This document shows, one piece after another, positions 52,556 to 62,389 of a DNA stretch of 64,000 bases; position 1 is the stretch's first letter; the number at the start of each line of letters is the position of its first letter. The notes under the pieces were generated by a model. That model had not been told where the DNA came from. It did not search any database and saw nothing but the letters and a program-made list of their open reading frames with translations. Made by a program: the position numbers and the translations under genes. Source of the DNA: JAIEPW01 sp964471915. Its GTDB lineage: Bacteria; Acidobacteriota; Terriglobia; Bryobacterales; Bryobacteraceae. The stretch is taken from positions 1-64,000 of the forward strand of contig CAYYID010000003.1 in the NCBI GenBank assembly GCA_964471915.1, in the 5' to 3' direction.

Positions 52556-53442
52556 CCGCCCGGACGCTGGAGTTCCGTTCAGCCGCCGCGATTCTGGCGG
52601 TCTCGGCCATCTGGGGCGTTTCCTTTGTCTTTGTCAAGGGCGCACTCGAAAGCGCGTCGACTTTTACCTTCCTGGCGCTGCGGTTCGGCCTGGCGACCCT
52701 GTTCCTCTGGCTGTTCTTCCGCGGCGCGCTGACCGCCGGCGACTGGCGCGCCGAGCTGAAGCCCGGGCTGATGGCCGGCGCGGCCCTGTTTGCCGGCTAT
52801 GTGACCCAGACCTCGGGCCTCAAGCTCACCAGCCCGGCCAAGGCCGCGTTCCTCACGACGCTCTACATCCCGCTGATACCTTTGCTCTCGGCGCTCGTCT
52901 ATCACACCAGACCGCTGATCGTCGAATGGCTGGGAATCCTCATTGCAACCTCCGGGCTGGTGCTGTTGACTTTGCCCGAATCCGGCTGGGAGATCGCCCG
53001 CGGGGACTGGCTGGTGGCGGGCTGCGCGCTGCCCTACGCGATCCACGTACTGGTGCTGGGCCGCTACGCTCCCCGGGCCAACGCCGCGCGGCTCAGCCTG
53101 TATCAGGTGGGCACGGCGGCTTTGCTGGCGGGCGGCTCGTTCTGGTGGCTGGAGACGCCGCGCGTCGTCTGGAACGGGACCCTGCTGCTCGGCCTGGGGT
53201 TCGGCAGCCTGATGGCTACCGCGGTGGCGTTCGCCCTGCAGAGCTGGGCGCAGAAGTACTCCAGCCCGGCCCGGGCGGCCGTGCTGCTGTCCACGGAGCC
53301 GGTCTTTACCGCGCTGGCCAGCCTGGCGATCCTCGGCGAGCGGCTGACGTCGCGTTCCCTGGGGGGCGCGGCGCTGATTTTGGGCGGCGTACTCCTGGTG
53401 GAATTGAAACCCGGCGTCCCGTCCCGGCATCCATCTCACTAG
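52552..53442 (+). CDS. EamA/DMT superfamily transporter
   Basis: This 296-aa membrane protein has ten helices and two EamA repeats, with ILAVSAIWGVSFVFVKGALE at the start and LSTEPVFTALASLAILGE near the end. These proteins export small metabolites such as amino acids. The GTG start overlaps the peptidase stop, so export of peptide or amino-acid products is plausible. Its transcript probably ends near the hairpin repeat at 53508. Confidence 0.88.
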   Translation: MTARTLEFRSAAAILAVSAIWGVSFVFVKGALESASTFTFLALRFGLATLFLWLFFRGALTAGDWRAELKPGLMAGAALFAGYVTQTSGLKLTSPAKAAFLTTLYIPLIPLLSALVYHTRPLIVEWLGILIATSGLVLLTLPESGWEIARGDWLVAGCALPYAIHVLVLGRYAPRANAARLSLYQVGTAALLAGGSFWWLETPRVVWNGTLLLGLGFGSLMATAVAFALQSWAQKYSSPARAAVLLSTEPVFTALASLAILGERLTSRSLGGAALILGGVLLVELKPGVPSRHPSH

Positions 53443-53507
53443 GGCCTGCACCCTGGCCGCGGGAAGTCATGAAACTCACTGGTCGATCGTCCGGCTTGCC
53501 CGACGTA

Positions 53508-53545
53508 GGTCCCCCGCCGGCAGGCGGGCGTCAAAGGCCCGCGCC
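53508..53545 (+). repeat. Dispersed hairpin repeat, copy C
   Basis: GTCCCCCGCCGGCAGGCGGG followed by CGTCAAAGGCCCGCGC repeats the family pattern. It ends 6 bp before the TATAAT of the degP promoter, so it lies where a -35 box and upstream element would be and may also end readthrough from the EamA gene. Confidence 0.62.
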
Positions 53546-53551
53546 AGACCC

Positions 53552-53577
53552 TATAATTTAAGGAAAGACTTCTTTCC
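53552..53577 (+). promoter_or_regulatory. degP promoter -10 box and overlapping palindrome
   Basis: A perfect TATAAT (53552-53557) is followed by GGAAAGA-CT-TCTTTCC (53562-53577), a perfect 7-bp inverted repeat at the expected transcription start. No TTGACA-like -35 is present at the right distance. The arrangement suggests an activator- or alternative-sigma-dependent promoter with an operator or a 5-prime hairpin. Confidence 0.55.
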
Positions 53578-53613
53578 GGTCGAAAGAAACACAAGAAGGC
53601 TAAACGAAAGCAT

Positions 53614-55215
<1,602 letters not shown>

Positions 55216-55232
55216 CGGCGCTCCGCTTCCGC

Positions 55233-55267
55233 ACTCCCCGCCCTCACCGGCGGGGAGTTTTCATTTC
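55233..55267. terminator. Bidirectional rho-independent terminator
   Basis: ACTCCCCGCC, loop CTCACC, GGCGGGGAGT forms a perfect 10-bp stem followed by TTTCATTT. It lies between the convergent degP and vapC-like genes and can serve both. Confidence 0.8.
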
Positions 55268-55670
55268 AGGAGCCCGCGCCGGTCAGGGCAATACCCAGCC
55301 GGCCGGCGGCCTTGCGCAATCCCTGATCGGCCTTGTGCAGTCTGGCGCCTAGGCGCCGCGCCAGCACCAGATAGAAACAGTCGTAAACCGGCCGCTCCAG
55401 CAGCAATCCCGTCTGCCAGGCCTCGATCGCCAGCACGTCGATCTCGCGGAACTCGTCCACCAGGCCCAGGGCATTGCGGAGCCCCGCTTCGGCTCCCTCG
55501 CGATCCAGCAGACCCGCCTTGCAGTACTTCCAGAACGCGTTAGCCGTCTCAGCGGCGAACAGCGACGGCGCCACCACCAGGTCCGCCGCGGCCAGTGGTT
55601 CGCGCCCCTCCTCCCCGGCGGGCTCCAGTACGGCGCGGACCGCGGCGCTCGCATCCAGAACCAGAATCAC
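55266..55670 (-). CDS. vapC: PIN-domain toxin (VapC-like)
   Basis: This 134-aa PIN nuclease has acidic positions at D6 (VLDASAAVRAVLEP), E41 (AAETANAFW), the aspartate in VYDCFYLVLARR and the final aspartate in KADQGLRKAA. VapC toxins cut RNA, often tRNA, with magnesium. It overlaps the upstream antitoxin gene by four bases, as is standard for vapBC operons. Confidence 0.88.
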   Translation of the reverse strand: MILVLDASAAVRAVLEPAGEEGREPLAAADLVVAPSLFAAETANAFWKYCKAGLLDREGAEAGLRNALGLVDEFREIDVLAIEAWQTGLLLERPVYDCFYLVLARRLGARLHKADQGLRKAAGRLGIALTGAGS

Positions 55671-55915
55671 CGTTCTCGATCCTGACGTATCAGTTCCTCC
55701 GGCGTGGCGCCGCTTGGAAAACGCACCCGCGGGGCCGTTGCGGCGATGGCCTCCACCAGGGCGCGCCGCCGTTCCCGCGGCGCCGGGTCAACGCCCAGCG
55801 CGCGCGCCAGCAGCACCACCGCCTGCTGCGCCAGCGACCGGTGTTCCCTGCGCGCCGCCTCGGCGAGGCGATGGTAGATCTCTGGAGGCAGGTCGCGGAC
55901 CTGAAGAGTCGGCAT
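55667..55915 (-). CDS. vapB: FitA/VapB-like ribbon-helix-helix antitoxin
   Basis: This 82-aa protein begins MPTLQVRDLPPEIYHRLAEA and continues with REHRSLAQQAVVLLARAL, the FitA-type ribbon-helix-helix DNA-binding domain. A C-terminal tail expected to wrap around the PIN toxin follows. It overlaps the toxin start (ATGA) and is expected to autoregulate the pair. Confidence 0.86.
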   Translation of the reverse strand: MPTLQVRDLPPEIYHRLAEAARREHRSLAQQAVVLLARALGVDPAPRERRRALVEAIAATAPRVRFPSGATPEELIRQDRER

Positions 55916-56009
55916 CTAGCCACAGCTTACAGCGTTCGGTTGCGACATGCATGTCTACACGTTACGCATGCAGACTCGCGGCCGCTTCGGCAGCGTTATC
56001 ATCAGCCCA

Positions 56010-57086
56010 ATGGACCTCTCCGACTACCAGCCGACCGCCGACCTCTCCCGCGCCTCCACCCTCCCCGCCCGCTGGTACCTCGACCCCGCGTTCCTCGACG
56101 CCGAGCAGCGCCACGTCTTCGCCTCCACCTGGCAGGTCGCGGGTCACCGCCGCTGCGTCACCGAGCCGGGCCAGTACTTCCCCTGCGAAATTGCCGGCGA
56201 GCCGCTGGTGGTCGCCCGCGGCGACGACGGCGTCCTCCGCGCCTTTTCGAACGTCTGCCGCCACCGCGCCGCGATCGTTTGCCCGGCGCGCGGCCAGGGC
56301 GGCGTGCTGAAGTGCCCCTACCATGGCTGGAGCTATAAGCTCGACGGCTCCCTGCATGGCGCGCCCGAGTTCGAGGGCGTTAACGATTGGGACCGCGCGC
56401 AGGTCCGGTTGCCCGCGGCCAAGGTCGCCGAGTGGGGTCCGTTCGTTTTCGTGAACGTGGACGGCGGCGCGCCGCCGCTCACGGAAGTGCTGGGGTCCAT
56501 TCCGGAGGAGGTCGCCGGACTCGGCTGTCCCGTGGACCAACTGAACTTCCGCGTCCGCCGCGACTACGAGATCGCCTGCAACTGGAAGGTCTACGTCGAC
56601 AACTACCTGGAAGGCTACCACCTGCCCGCGGCGCACCCGGGCCTTTTCCGCGAGCTCGATTACGCGGCCTACCGCGTCGACACGCACCGCTGGTATTCGT
56701 CGCAATACGCGCCCATCCGGCCGCCGCGCGCCGGCGAGAAACGGCAGTACGGCGAGCAGCTACAAGATAACCGCGCGCTGTACTTCTGGATCTTCCCGAA
56801 CTTCATGCTCAACGTCTACCCGGACAACCTGAGTTCGAACATCATCCTGCCGCTCGGCGCCGGGCGGACGCTGACCATCTTCGAGTGGTTCGCCTATGGC
56901 GGCAACGAGGTGAAGCCCGAGACGGTGGCGTTCAGCGACGAGATCCAGCAGGAAGATATCGGGATCTGCGAGAGCGTGCAGCGCGGGCTGCAATCCCGCA
57001 CTTACACGGCGGGGCGGTTCTCGGTGAAGCGGGAAAACGGGGTCCATCACTTCCACCGGCTGCTGGATGAGATGTTGCGGCGTTAG
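56010..57086 (+). CDS. Rieske-type aromatic ring-hydroxylating oxygenase, alpha subunit
   Basis: This 358-aa oxygenase has a Rieske [2Fe-2S] site with C83, H85 (CRHRA) and C102, H105 (CPYHGW). The mononuclear iron site lies in NYLEGYHLPAAHPGL (two His plus a distal Asp). Such proteins hydroxylate aromatic rings or demethylate quaternary amines such as choline-like compounds; no reductase or ferredoxin gene is nearby. The start at 56010 gives the usual N-terminus, but no strong ribosome-binding site is seen. Confidence 0.9.
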   Translation: MDLSDYQPTADLSRASTLPARWYLDPAFLDAEQRHVFASTWQVAGHRRCVTEPGQYFPCEIAGEPLVVARGDDGVLRAFSNVCRHRAAIVCPARGQGGVLKCPYHGWSYKLDGSLHGAPEFEGVNDWDRAQVRLPAAKVAEWGPFVFVNVDGGAPPLTEVLGSIPEEVAGLGCPVDQLNFRVRRDYEIACNWKVYVDNYLEGYHLPAAHPGLFRELDYAAYRVDTHRWYSSQYAPIRPPRAGEKRQYGEQLQDNRALYFWIFPNFMLNVYPDNLSSNIILPLGAGRTLTIFEWFAYGGNEVKPETVAFSDEIQQEDIGICESVQRGLQSRTYTAGRFSVKRENGVHHFHRLLDEMLRR

Positions 57087-57283
57087 ATGAGTCGTGAGCG
57101 TCCCGCCTGGTGTTCGCTCCGGGCGCGCTCGGCAAGCGCTTCCAACCTGCCGCCGGCGGCGTCTTCCTCGATCTGCCGGTCCCACCGCTCGGCCTCGTAC
57201 TCGGCGAACCACTCGCGAAAGGCCGTCAGTTCCGCTTCCGTCAGGGCGGCGATCTGCTGCTCGATCTGCTCGACGCGGCTCAT
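57083..57283 (-). CDS. Small antitoxin-like protein (orphan)
   Basis: This 66-aa acidic helical protein (SRVEQIEQQIAALTEAELTA, then FREWFAEYEAERWDRQIEED) matches a common type of small antitoxin that normally precedes a RelE-type toxin gene. Here the next gene on the same strand is absent: the reading ends against the Rieske gene, with a 4-base convergent overlap. It may be an orphan left after toxin loss. Confidence 0.6.
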   Translation of the reverse strand: MSRVEQIEQQIAALTEAELTAFREWFAEYEAERWDRQIEEDAAGGRLEALAERARSEHQAGRSRLI

Positions 57284-57291
57284 CTTCTCTC

Positions 57292-58098
57292 TCAGTCTAC
57301 TGCGCCCCGCATCTTGGCTGGCAGGAGCCGCCTCGCGAGCAGCCCCGTCGCCGCCGCCAGATCCAGGTCCGCCAGCAGCAGGCCCGCCTGCCCGTACGGC
57401 TGATAGCACAGCAGCGTCCCGTCGGGATTCGCCACCGCCGACGTTGTCGGCGACCCTTCGCTCGCGCAGTTCACGCTCGCCACGTAGCACGTGTTCTCCG
57501 CCGCCCGGCACAGGACCGCCTTCTCGTGGAACGTGTTCGCGGTGTCCGCGAACGACCGCGGACGGTAACCGCCCGGTTCCGCCTCGTGGAAGTGCGGATG
57601 AAACACCACCTGCGCGCCGCGCCGCGCGGCCCAGCGCACCGTCTCCGGATAGCGCCAGCCCTCATGGCAGATCGCGATGCCGAACGTCAGCGGACCGGCC
57701 CGGAACACGCGCCGGTCCGCGCCCGCGGCGTACGTCGCTTCCTCCGAAGGATCGAGCTGGACCTTGTCCTGAAGACCCGCGAGTCTGCCGTCCGCGTCGA
57801 TCACCAGCGCGGTGATGCGCAGCCCGCCGTCGACGATCCGCTCGGTCCCAAGAATCGTGACGATCCCGGCGCGGGCCGCCGCGTCCGCGACGCTCCGCCA
57901 GGCTTCTTCGAGAAACGCCGCGTCGGGCGGTGCGAGATTCCTTCCTGGCGTGCGATAGCCGGGAACATAGCACTCCGGAAGGCAGACGATCCGTGCGCCG
58001 GCCCGCGCCGCTTCGCCGACCGCGGCTACGGCCCGCTCCACCGACTCCGCCGGCGTGGCAGCGATGGGCAGGTTGGCGAGAGCGATCCGCTGCGTCAC
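57292..58098 (-). CDS. Carbon-nitrogen hydrolase (nitrilase superfamily)
   Basis: This 268-aa amidase-type enzyme has the Glu-Lys-Cys triad: E42 in LPECYVPGY, K112 in LQDKVQLDPSE and C144 in IAICHEGWRYPE. It hydrolyses a nitrile, amide or carbamoyl group; the substrate is unknown. The GTG start overlaps the VOC gene stop (GTGA), so it is the third gene of the iolB operon. Confidence 0.88.
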   Translation of the reverse strand: MTQRIALANLPIAATPAESVERAVAAVGEAARAGARIVCLPECYVPGYRTPGRNLAPPDAAFLEEAWRSVADAAARAGIVTILGTERIVDGGLRITALVIDADGRLAGLQDKVQLDPSEEATYAAGADRRVFRAGPLTFGIAICHEGWRYPETVRWAARRGAQVVFHPHFHEAEPGGYRPRSFADTANTFHEKAVLCRAAENTCYVASVNCASEGSPTTSAVANPDGTLLCYQPYGQAGLLLADLDLAAATGLLARRLLPAKMRGAVD

Positions 58099-58526
58099 GT
58101 TTCGGTGTTCACTTCTTCGCCGGCCGGCCATTGGAAGCAGATCCCAAAACCGTCCGGATCCTGAAAATACATCTGCTTCATGCCGTACGGCGCAACCTGC
58201 GGAACACTCGCGGCCACGCCCCTGGCGAGCAGTTCCGTATACGCTCCGTCCACGTCGGGACAGCCCAGAAACAGCACCGTGTCCCCGTGGGCCCGCGCTC
58301 GCGCCAGGTCGGGCGGCACGGGACGTTGCTCGTCGAACTCATAGGCGGTGTTCAACATCACCTCCGCCTCCCCCAGCCGGAGCCACGCCCAGTGAAAGCG
58401 GTCCTCGCCCAGCGCCGGCGACGTGCTCACGATCTCGAAGCCCAGCTTATCCCTGTAGAAGCGCACGGACGTGGGCATGTCATACACCTGCAAGAGCGGC
58501 GTCAGGCCGCGAATCTCGATCGCCAT
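58095..58526 (-). CDS. VOC/glyoxalase family protein
   Basis: This 143-aa single VOC module contains LTPLLQVYDMPTSVRFYRDK, GFEIVSTSP and a C-terminal YFQDPDGFGICFQW. Members bind metal and act on glyoxal adducts or aromatic rings; some give antibiotic resistance. It lies 10 bp after iolB and overlaps the nitrilase-family gene. Confidence 0.82.
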   Translation of the reverse strand: MAIEIRGLTPLLQVYDMPTSVRFYRDKLGFEIVSTSPALGEDRFHWAWLRLGEAEVMLNTAYEFDEQRPVPPDLARARAHGDTVLFLGCPDVDGAYTELLARGVAASVPQVAPYGMKQMYFQDPDGFGICFQWPAGEEVNTET

Positions 58527-58536
58527 GGAAGCTCCT

Positions 58537-59358
58537 CTACGCCCGGGGCCGCACCAGCGGGAGCCGCGGATCCTTACCGCTCCACGACTGCCGCACCCAG
58601 GCGTACTCCGGATCGTCCGACGCCGCCATCGAGCGCGCCGATCCGGCCAGCGCGTTCAGATAGTAGACGTCGTAGCCGTGCGCCGCCACCACCGGGTGAT
58701 ACCCCTCCGGGATCAGCACCAGCTCTCCGTCGCGCACCGTCAGCGTCTCATCGAGACGGCGGTCTTTCGTGTACACGCGCTGGATTGCATACCCTTCGGG
58801 CCGGCTGACCTTGTAGTAGTAGATCTCCTCGAGGTCCACCTCGCCCGGCGGATTGTGTACGTCGTGCTTGTGCGGCGGATAGCTGGACCAGTTGCCGCTG
58901 GGCGTGTAGACCTCGACGATCAGCAGGCGGTCGGCGGGAAACTCCGGCTTCAGAATGTGGTTGATCTGCCGCGTCGCGTTGGCGCCGCCCCGGATCTCGA
59001 TCTCGACGTCGGCCGGCCGCACCACGCGCGCCGGGAAGATCCGCTCCGCCGGACAGGAGCAGAACGCGATCTCGCAGGCGGTATCGGCCGTGAGGCGGAA
59101 ACTCGCGTCCCGGGGGATGTAGAACGCCGACGGCATTCCTGAGAAGACGTTCTCGCGCTCGCCCACGCGGGACCAGCTCTCGCCGCCGGTTTCGAGCGAG
59201 CAGACGCCGCCCAGCAGCACCAGACCATACTCGCGGTCCTCGGTGGCCGCTTCCAGGCGCTCCCCCGGTTGGAAGGTCCGCACCGCCACACCGAGCAGTT
59301 CGAAGCCCGGAATGCGGGCGTCCTCCAGCCGGTCCGCCGGGCGCGTAAGAAGTCCCAT
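58537..59358 (-). CDS. iolB: 5-deoxy-glucuronate isomerase
   Basis: This 273-aa cupin-type isomerase of myo-inositol breakdown converts 5-deoxy-glucuronate to 2-deoxy-5-keto-gluconate. The signatures are TPSGNWSSYPPHKHD and EEIYYYKVSRPEGYAIQRVY, and a C-terminal GYHPVVAAHGYDVYYLNALA. No other iol genes are in the window, so either the pathway is scattered or this enzyme is used for another uronate. It is the first gene of a three-gene operon and is divergent from the LarA-like gene (124-bp shared promoter region). Confidence 0.93.
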   Translation of the reverse strand: MGLLTRPADRLEDARIPGFELLGVAVRTFQPGERLEAATEDREYGLVLLGGVCSLETGGESWSRVGERENVFSGMPSAFYIPRDASFRLTADTACEIAFCSCPAERIFPARVVRPADVEIEIRGGANATRQINHILKPEFPADRLLIVEVYTPSGNWSSYPPHKHDVHNPPGEVDLEEIYYYKVSRPEGYAIQRVYTKDRRLDETLTVRDGELVLIPEGYHPVVAAHGYDVYYLNALAGSARSMAASDDPEYAWVRQSWSGKDPRLPLVRPRA

Positions 59359-59482
59359 GGCCTCCAGAATGAGAGCAACCGTGTGCAGACGTCAAGTGAC
59401 CCGCGGCAGGCAGACACCTCGGAGTTGCGCCCCAGCCGTCCGGTCCGGCACTATCGACTGGGGCGCCGCCGCCCATCCGGAC

Positions 59483-60775
59483 ATGACCAGCGTCGCAATC
59501 GCCTTCGGCCGTTCGCACCTCGCGGTCGCCCTCCCCGCGGAGGCTGAGCCGCGGGTGATCCGTAAACGTCCGCTCGCCAAGCTCACGGATCCACACGCCG
59601 CCATCCGCGCGGCGCTCGCCAACCCCGTGGCCGCGCCGCCGTTGCGCGCGCTCGCCGCCGGACGCCGTACCGCCTGCATTCTCATCTGCGACCTCACGCG
59701 GCCGGTGCCGAACGGCCTCTTCCTGCGGCCGATGATCGAGGAAATGCTCGCCGCCGGGATCCCCGCGGACGGGATCACGGTGCTGGTCGCCACCGGCTTG
59801 CACCGTCCCAACACGGACCCCGAACTGGAAGAACTGCTCGGCGATCCCTGGGTGCTGCGTCACGCCGCCGTGGCGAACCATGACGCGCGGGACGACGCCG
59901 CGCACGTGGATCTCGGCCTCACGCCGGCGCGCGGCGTGCCCGTGAGACTGAACCGCCGTTTCGCGGAGGCCGGCCTCCGTATTGCCACCGGCTTGGTGGA
60001 GCCGCACTTCATGGCGGGCTGGTCGGGAGGACGCAAGGTGGTGGCGCCCGGCGTGGCGCACCACACCACCATTCGCACCTTCCACTCCGCGCGCTTCATG
60101 GAGGATCCGCGGGCCATGCAGTGCAATCTCGACGGTAATCCGCTGCATGAGGAGCAGCTCGCCATCGTGCGCCTGCTCGGCGAGGTCTACGCGCTGAACA
60201 CGGTGCTCGACGAGTCGCGCGGCCTGGTGTTCGTCAACTTCGGCGAGATCGCCGCCAGCCACGCCGCCGCCGTCGCCATCGCCGGAGACGCCACGCGCAT
60301 CCGGGTGGACCGCCGTTTCGGCACGGTGCTCACCTCCTCGGCCGGCTACCCGCTCGACAAGACCTACTACCAGACCGTGAAGGGCATGGTGACGCCGCTC
60401 GACATCCTCGCGCCCGGCGGCACGCTCATTATCGCCTCCGAGTGCTCCGAGGGCTTCGGCTCGCCCGAGTTCCAGGACGCGCAGCGGAGCCTGATCGAGC
60501 TGGGCGCGGACCGGTTTCTCGCCACGCTCACCGCCAAGCGCTTGGCCGGAATCGACGAATGGCAGACCGAGATGCAGCTCAAGTCCATGCGTCAGGGCCG
60601 CATCCAGCTCTACACCACCGGACTCGACTCCGGGATGCGCGCGCTCACCGGCGTCGAACTGATTGCCTCCGTCGAGGACGCCGTCCGGGCGAGCATCCGC
60701 CGCACCGGCGACCGCGCCGTCGCCGTGATCCCCGAAGGTCCCTACGTGGTGCCCGTCTTCGATCCGGGCGCCTGA
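59483..60775 (+). CDS. LarA-like nickel-pincer racemase (DUF2088)
   Basis: This 430-aa protein belongs to the lactate racemase family, which uses a nickel-pincer nucleotide cofactor. Key positions are kept at the family spacing: DLTRPVPN (70-77), H107, H175, K185 in SGGRKVVAPG (cofactor lysine) and H201 (nickel ligand). LarB, LarC and LarE maturation genes are not nearby. Family members also racemise or epimerise other 2-hydroxy acids and sugars. Neighbouring iolB hints at a sugar-acid substrate. Confidence 0.85.
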   Translation: MTSVAIAFGRSHLAVALPAEAEPRVIRKRPLAKLTDPHAAIRAALANPVAAPPLRALAAGRRTACILICDLTRPVPNGLFLRPMIEEMLAAGIPADGITVLVATGLHRPNTDPELEELLGDPWVLRHAAVANHDARDDAAHVDLGLTPARGVPVRLNRRFAEAGLRIATGLVEPHFMAGWSGGRKVVAPGVAHHTTIRTFHSARFMEDPRAMQCNLDGNPLHEEQLAIVRLLGEVYALNTVLDESRGLVFVNFGEIAASHAAAVAIAGDATRIRVDRRFGTVLTSSAGYPLDKTYYQTVKGMVTPLDILAPGGTLIIASECSEGFGSPEFQDAQRSLIELGADRFLATLTAKRLAGIDEWQTEMQLKSMRQGRIQLYTTGLDSGMRALTGVELIASVEDAVRASIRRTGDRAVAVIPEGPYVVPVFDPGA

Positions 60776-60783
60776 GCCGGCAC

Positions 60784-60886
60784 GGAGTGGTTTCGGAAGT
60801 GGCCAGCGGGAAGCGTGCCTTCAGCCAATCGCAGGCCCGTAAAAGCCCCCGAGCTGTTCTAGATCCCGGCGGACCTATTCTTGTAA
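60784..60886 (+). pseudogene. HigA-like antitoxin C-terminal remnant
   Basis: GVVSEVASGKRAFSQSQAR is followed in the +1 frame by PELF, an in-frame TAG and IPADLFL before a TAA. Intact HigA-type antitoxins end R-VSEVxSGKR-S-QxRKLAELFxIPADLFL, so this is the decayed end of such a gene with one frameshift and one nonsense codon. No N-terminal part or toxin is seen upstream, where the LarA-like gene ends. Confidence 0.68.
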
Positions 60887-60898
60887 CCCGACATCCAG

Positions 60899-61231
60899 CT
60901 AGCGAGGCTCCAGCGCTAGGGCGACCAGCAGCGCCCGATCCAGCTTGTGCAGTGTCGCCGGATCCAGCGAACCCACGAAACGCGTCAAGGCCGCCTTCGG
61001 CAGGCTTACCAGTTCGTCGCAGTGGACGCTGCTTTCGTGTTTGAGGCCTTCCGCGATTCCTACGGGAACCTGGGTGCTCAAGCCGTCGTAGCGCGAGTAG
61101 ACGGGAGCGCAAACCAAGGTCGAGAACTTCGAATCGATCAGCACCTGCCGACTCACGATAACGAACGCGCGCTGCCGGCGGGGGTCCGGGGGACCGGGCT
61201 TGCGAACCAGATAGATCTCGCCCCGCTGCAT
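60899..61231 (-). CDS. mazF: MazF/PemK family endoribonuclease toxin
   Basis: This 110-aa protein begins MQRGEIYLVRKPGPPDPRRQ, RAFVIVSRQ, the standard opening of MazF/PemK toxins, and continues with VHCDELVSLPKAALTRFVGS. It is predicted to cut mRNA at short motifs. It is 4 bp downstream of the antitoxin-like gene. Confidence 0.88.
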   Translation of the reverse strand: MQRGEIYLVRKPGPPDPRRQRAFVIVSRQVLIDSKFSTLVCAPVYSRYDGLSTQVPVGIAEGLKHESSVHCDELVSLPKAALTRFVGSLDPATLHKLDRALLVALALEPR

Positions 61232-61235
61232 CGCT

Positions 61236-61460
61236 TCAGTAACTCAGGTCCTGATACTCCAGGACATCTCCTGCTTCCCGGTTCAGGCGATCAGCTTGGC
61301 GATTCAGGATTTCTGCGTCCCGCGCCTCGCGCTGCAGCCGGGCTGCGCGGTCGAGATAGGAACGCGCCGCCAGTTCCAGAAAGGCGGAGCGGTTCTCGTG
61401 CGCTCGGTCGATCTCCTCCAGGAGTGTGTTTGGGAGTGTGACCGATGTCTTGACTCTCAT
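61236..61460 (-). CDS. mazE: MazE-like ribbon-helix-helix antitoxin
   Basis: This 74-aa protein (MRVKTSVTLPNTLLEEIDRA, then ENRSAFLELAARSYL) has a ribbon-helix-helix DNA-binding domain and an acidic helical tail expected to bind the toxin. The start at 61460 aligns with the family opening; longer readings upstream are not convincing. It forms an operon with the MazF-like gene. Confidence 0.85.
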   Translation of the reverse strand: MRVKTSVTLPNTLLEEIDRAHENRSAFLELAARSYLDRAARLQREARDAEILNRQADRLNREAGDVLEYQDLSY

Positions 61461-61581
61461 ACCACCATCATACTCCGTCGGCTCCGTTAGTGCCAGCGCG
61501 CCGCTGGGACTCTCCTCCCGCCGCCGCTTCCGGTTTACTATCCCCCGGCCTCCGGAATCAGCCACCAACGTTGCCGCGGCG

Positions 61582-62319
61582 CTAACGCGGCAACCAATAA
61601 ACCTGCCCCGCGGGCCCATCGAGATACACAGCGCCGAACAGCCGCAGCGGCAGCAGTCCATCGGCGCCCGGCGCAACCTCCCCTTCCGCGAACCGCACCT
61701 TGCGGAACTCTACCGGCCCGACGCGCAGTTCCGGCAGCGTCCCCGTCGCGACGTCGCGGCAGCCCGCGGCGGTGCATAGCCGCGACCGGGAGTCCGCCCG
61801 TCCGGGGCGGCGCAGCACTAGGTCCGTTGCGCCGGAGTCCAGCACCAGGCGCAGGGGCTCGCCGCCGGGACCGGTCGCATCCGTGACCCAGCGGCCCTGT
61901 TCCAGCCGCACCGGCAGCCCGACCGCCCCTACGGGGACGCCGCCTCCGAACCGGACCTCCCCACGCCGGTAATCGAGTGTCACCGCGACGCCACGGAGGT
62001 AGTTCATGCCGAGCACGCCGTCGGCCCCCAGCGGTGGCCCGTACCCCAGAATCTCGACTCGCGCCGCATGCCGGCCCACCGCCAGCGGCAGCGAGTACGC
62101 CGGCGCCAGGAAGCTCCCGCCCGGCGTCACCACTTCCACGGCGAACTGTGGCTGGCCGCCGGCACGGCGGATCGCCCCGGGCGACGCCACGCTGCTTTCG
62201 GCGCCCGTGTCGACCAGGAAACGGTAGCCGCCGTGGTCGCCGAGCCCGACGCCGCCGACAAAGAGATGGCGCGGCGGCTCGGGCAGCGACGCGGCTAGCA
62301 AAGCGGCCAAGTAGAACAT
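61582..62319 (-). CDS. Retropepsin-like aspartic protease family protein
   Basis: This 245-aa exported protein (N-terminus FYLAALLAASLPEPP) has two retropepsin-type lobes, each with its own aspartate motif: FLVDTGAESSVAS (about D37) and LVLDSGATDLVLRR (about D155). Two motifs in one chain resemble a single-chain aspartic protease. A conserved GADGVLGMNYL occurs between them. The target is unknown. It is divergent from the winged-helix regulator by 70 bp. Confidence 0.78.
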   Translation of the reverse strand: MFYLAALLAASLPEPPRHLFVGGVGLGDHGGYRFLVDTGAESSVASPGAIRRAGGQPQFAVEVVTPGGSFLAPAYSLPLAVGRHAARVEILGYGPPLGADGVLGMNYLRGVAVTLDYRRGEVRFGGGVPVGAVGLPVRLEQGRWVTDATGPGGEPLRLVLDSGATDLVLRRPGRADSRSRLCTAAGCRDVATGTLPELRVGPVEFRKVRFAEGEVAPGADGLLPLRLFGAVYLDGPAGQVYWLPR

Positions 62320-62389
62320 GGCCGCAGGTTACGATCCGCCGCGCATGATGGTCGTGACGAAACCCGGATGTTCTCGTTCTATTGTTCAG

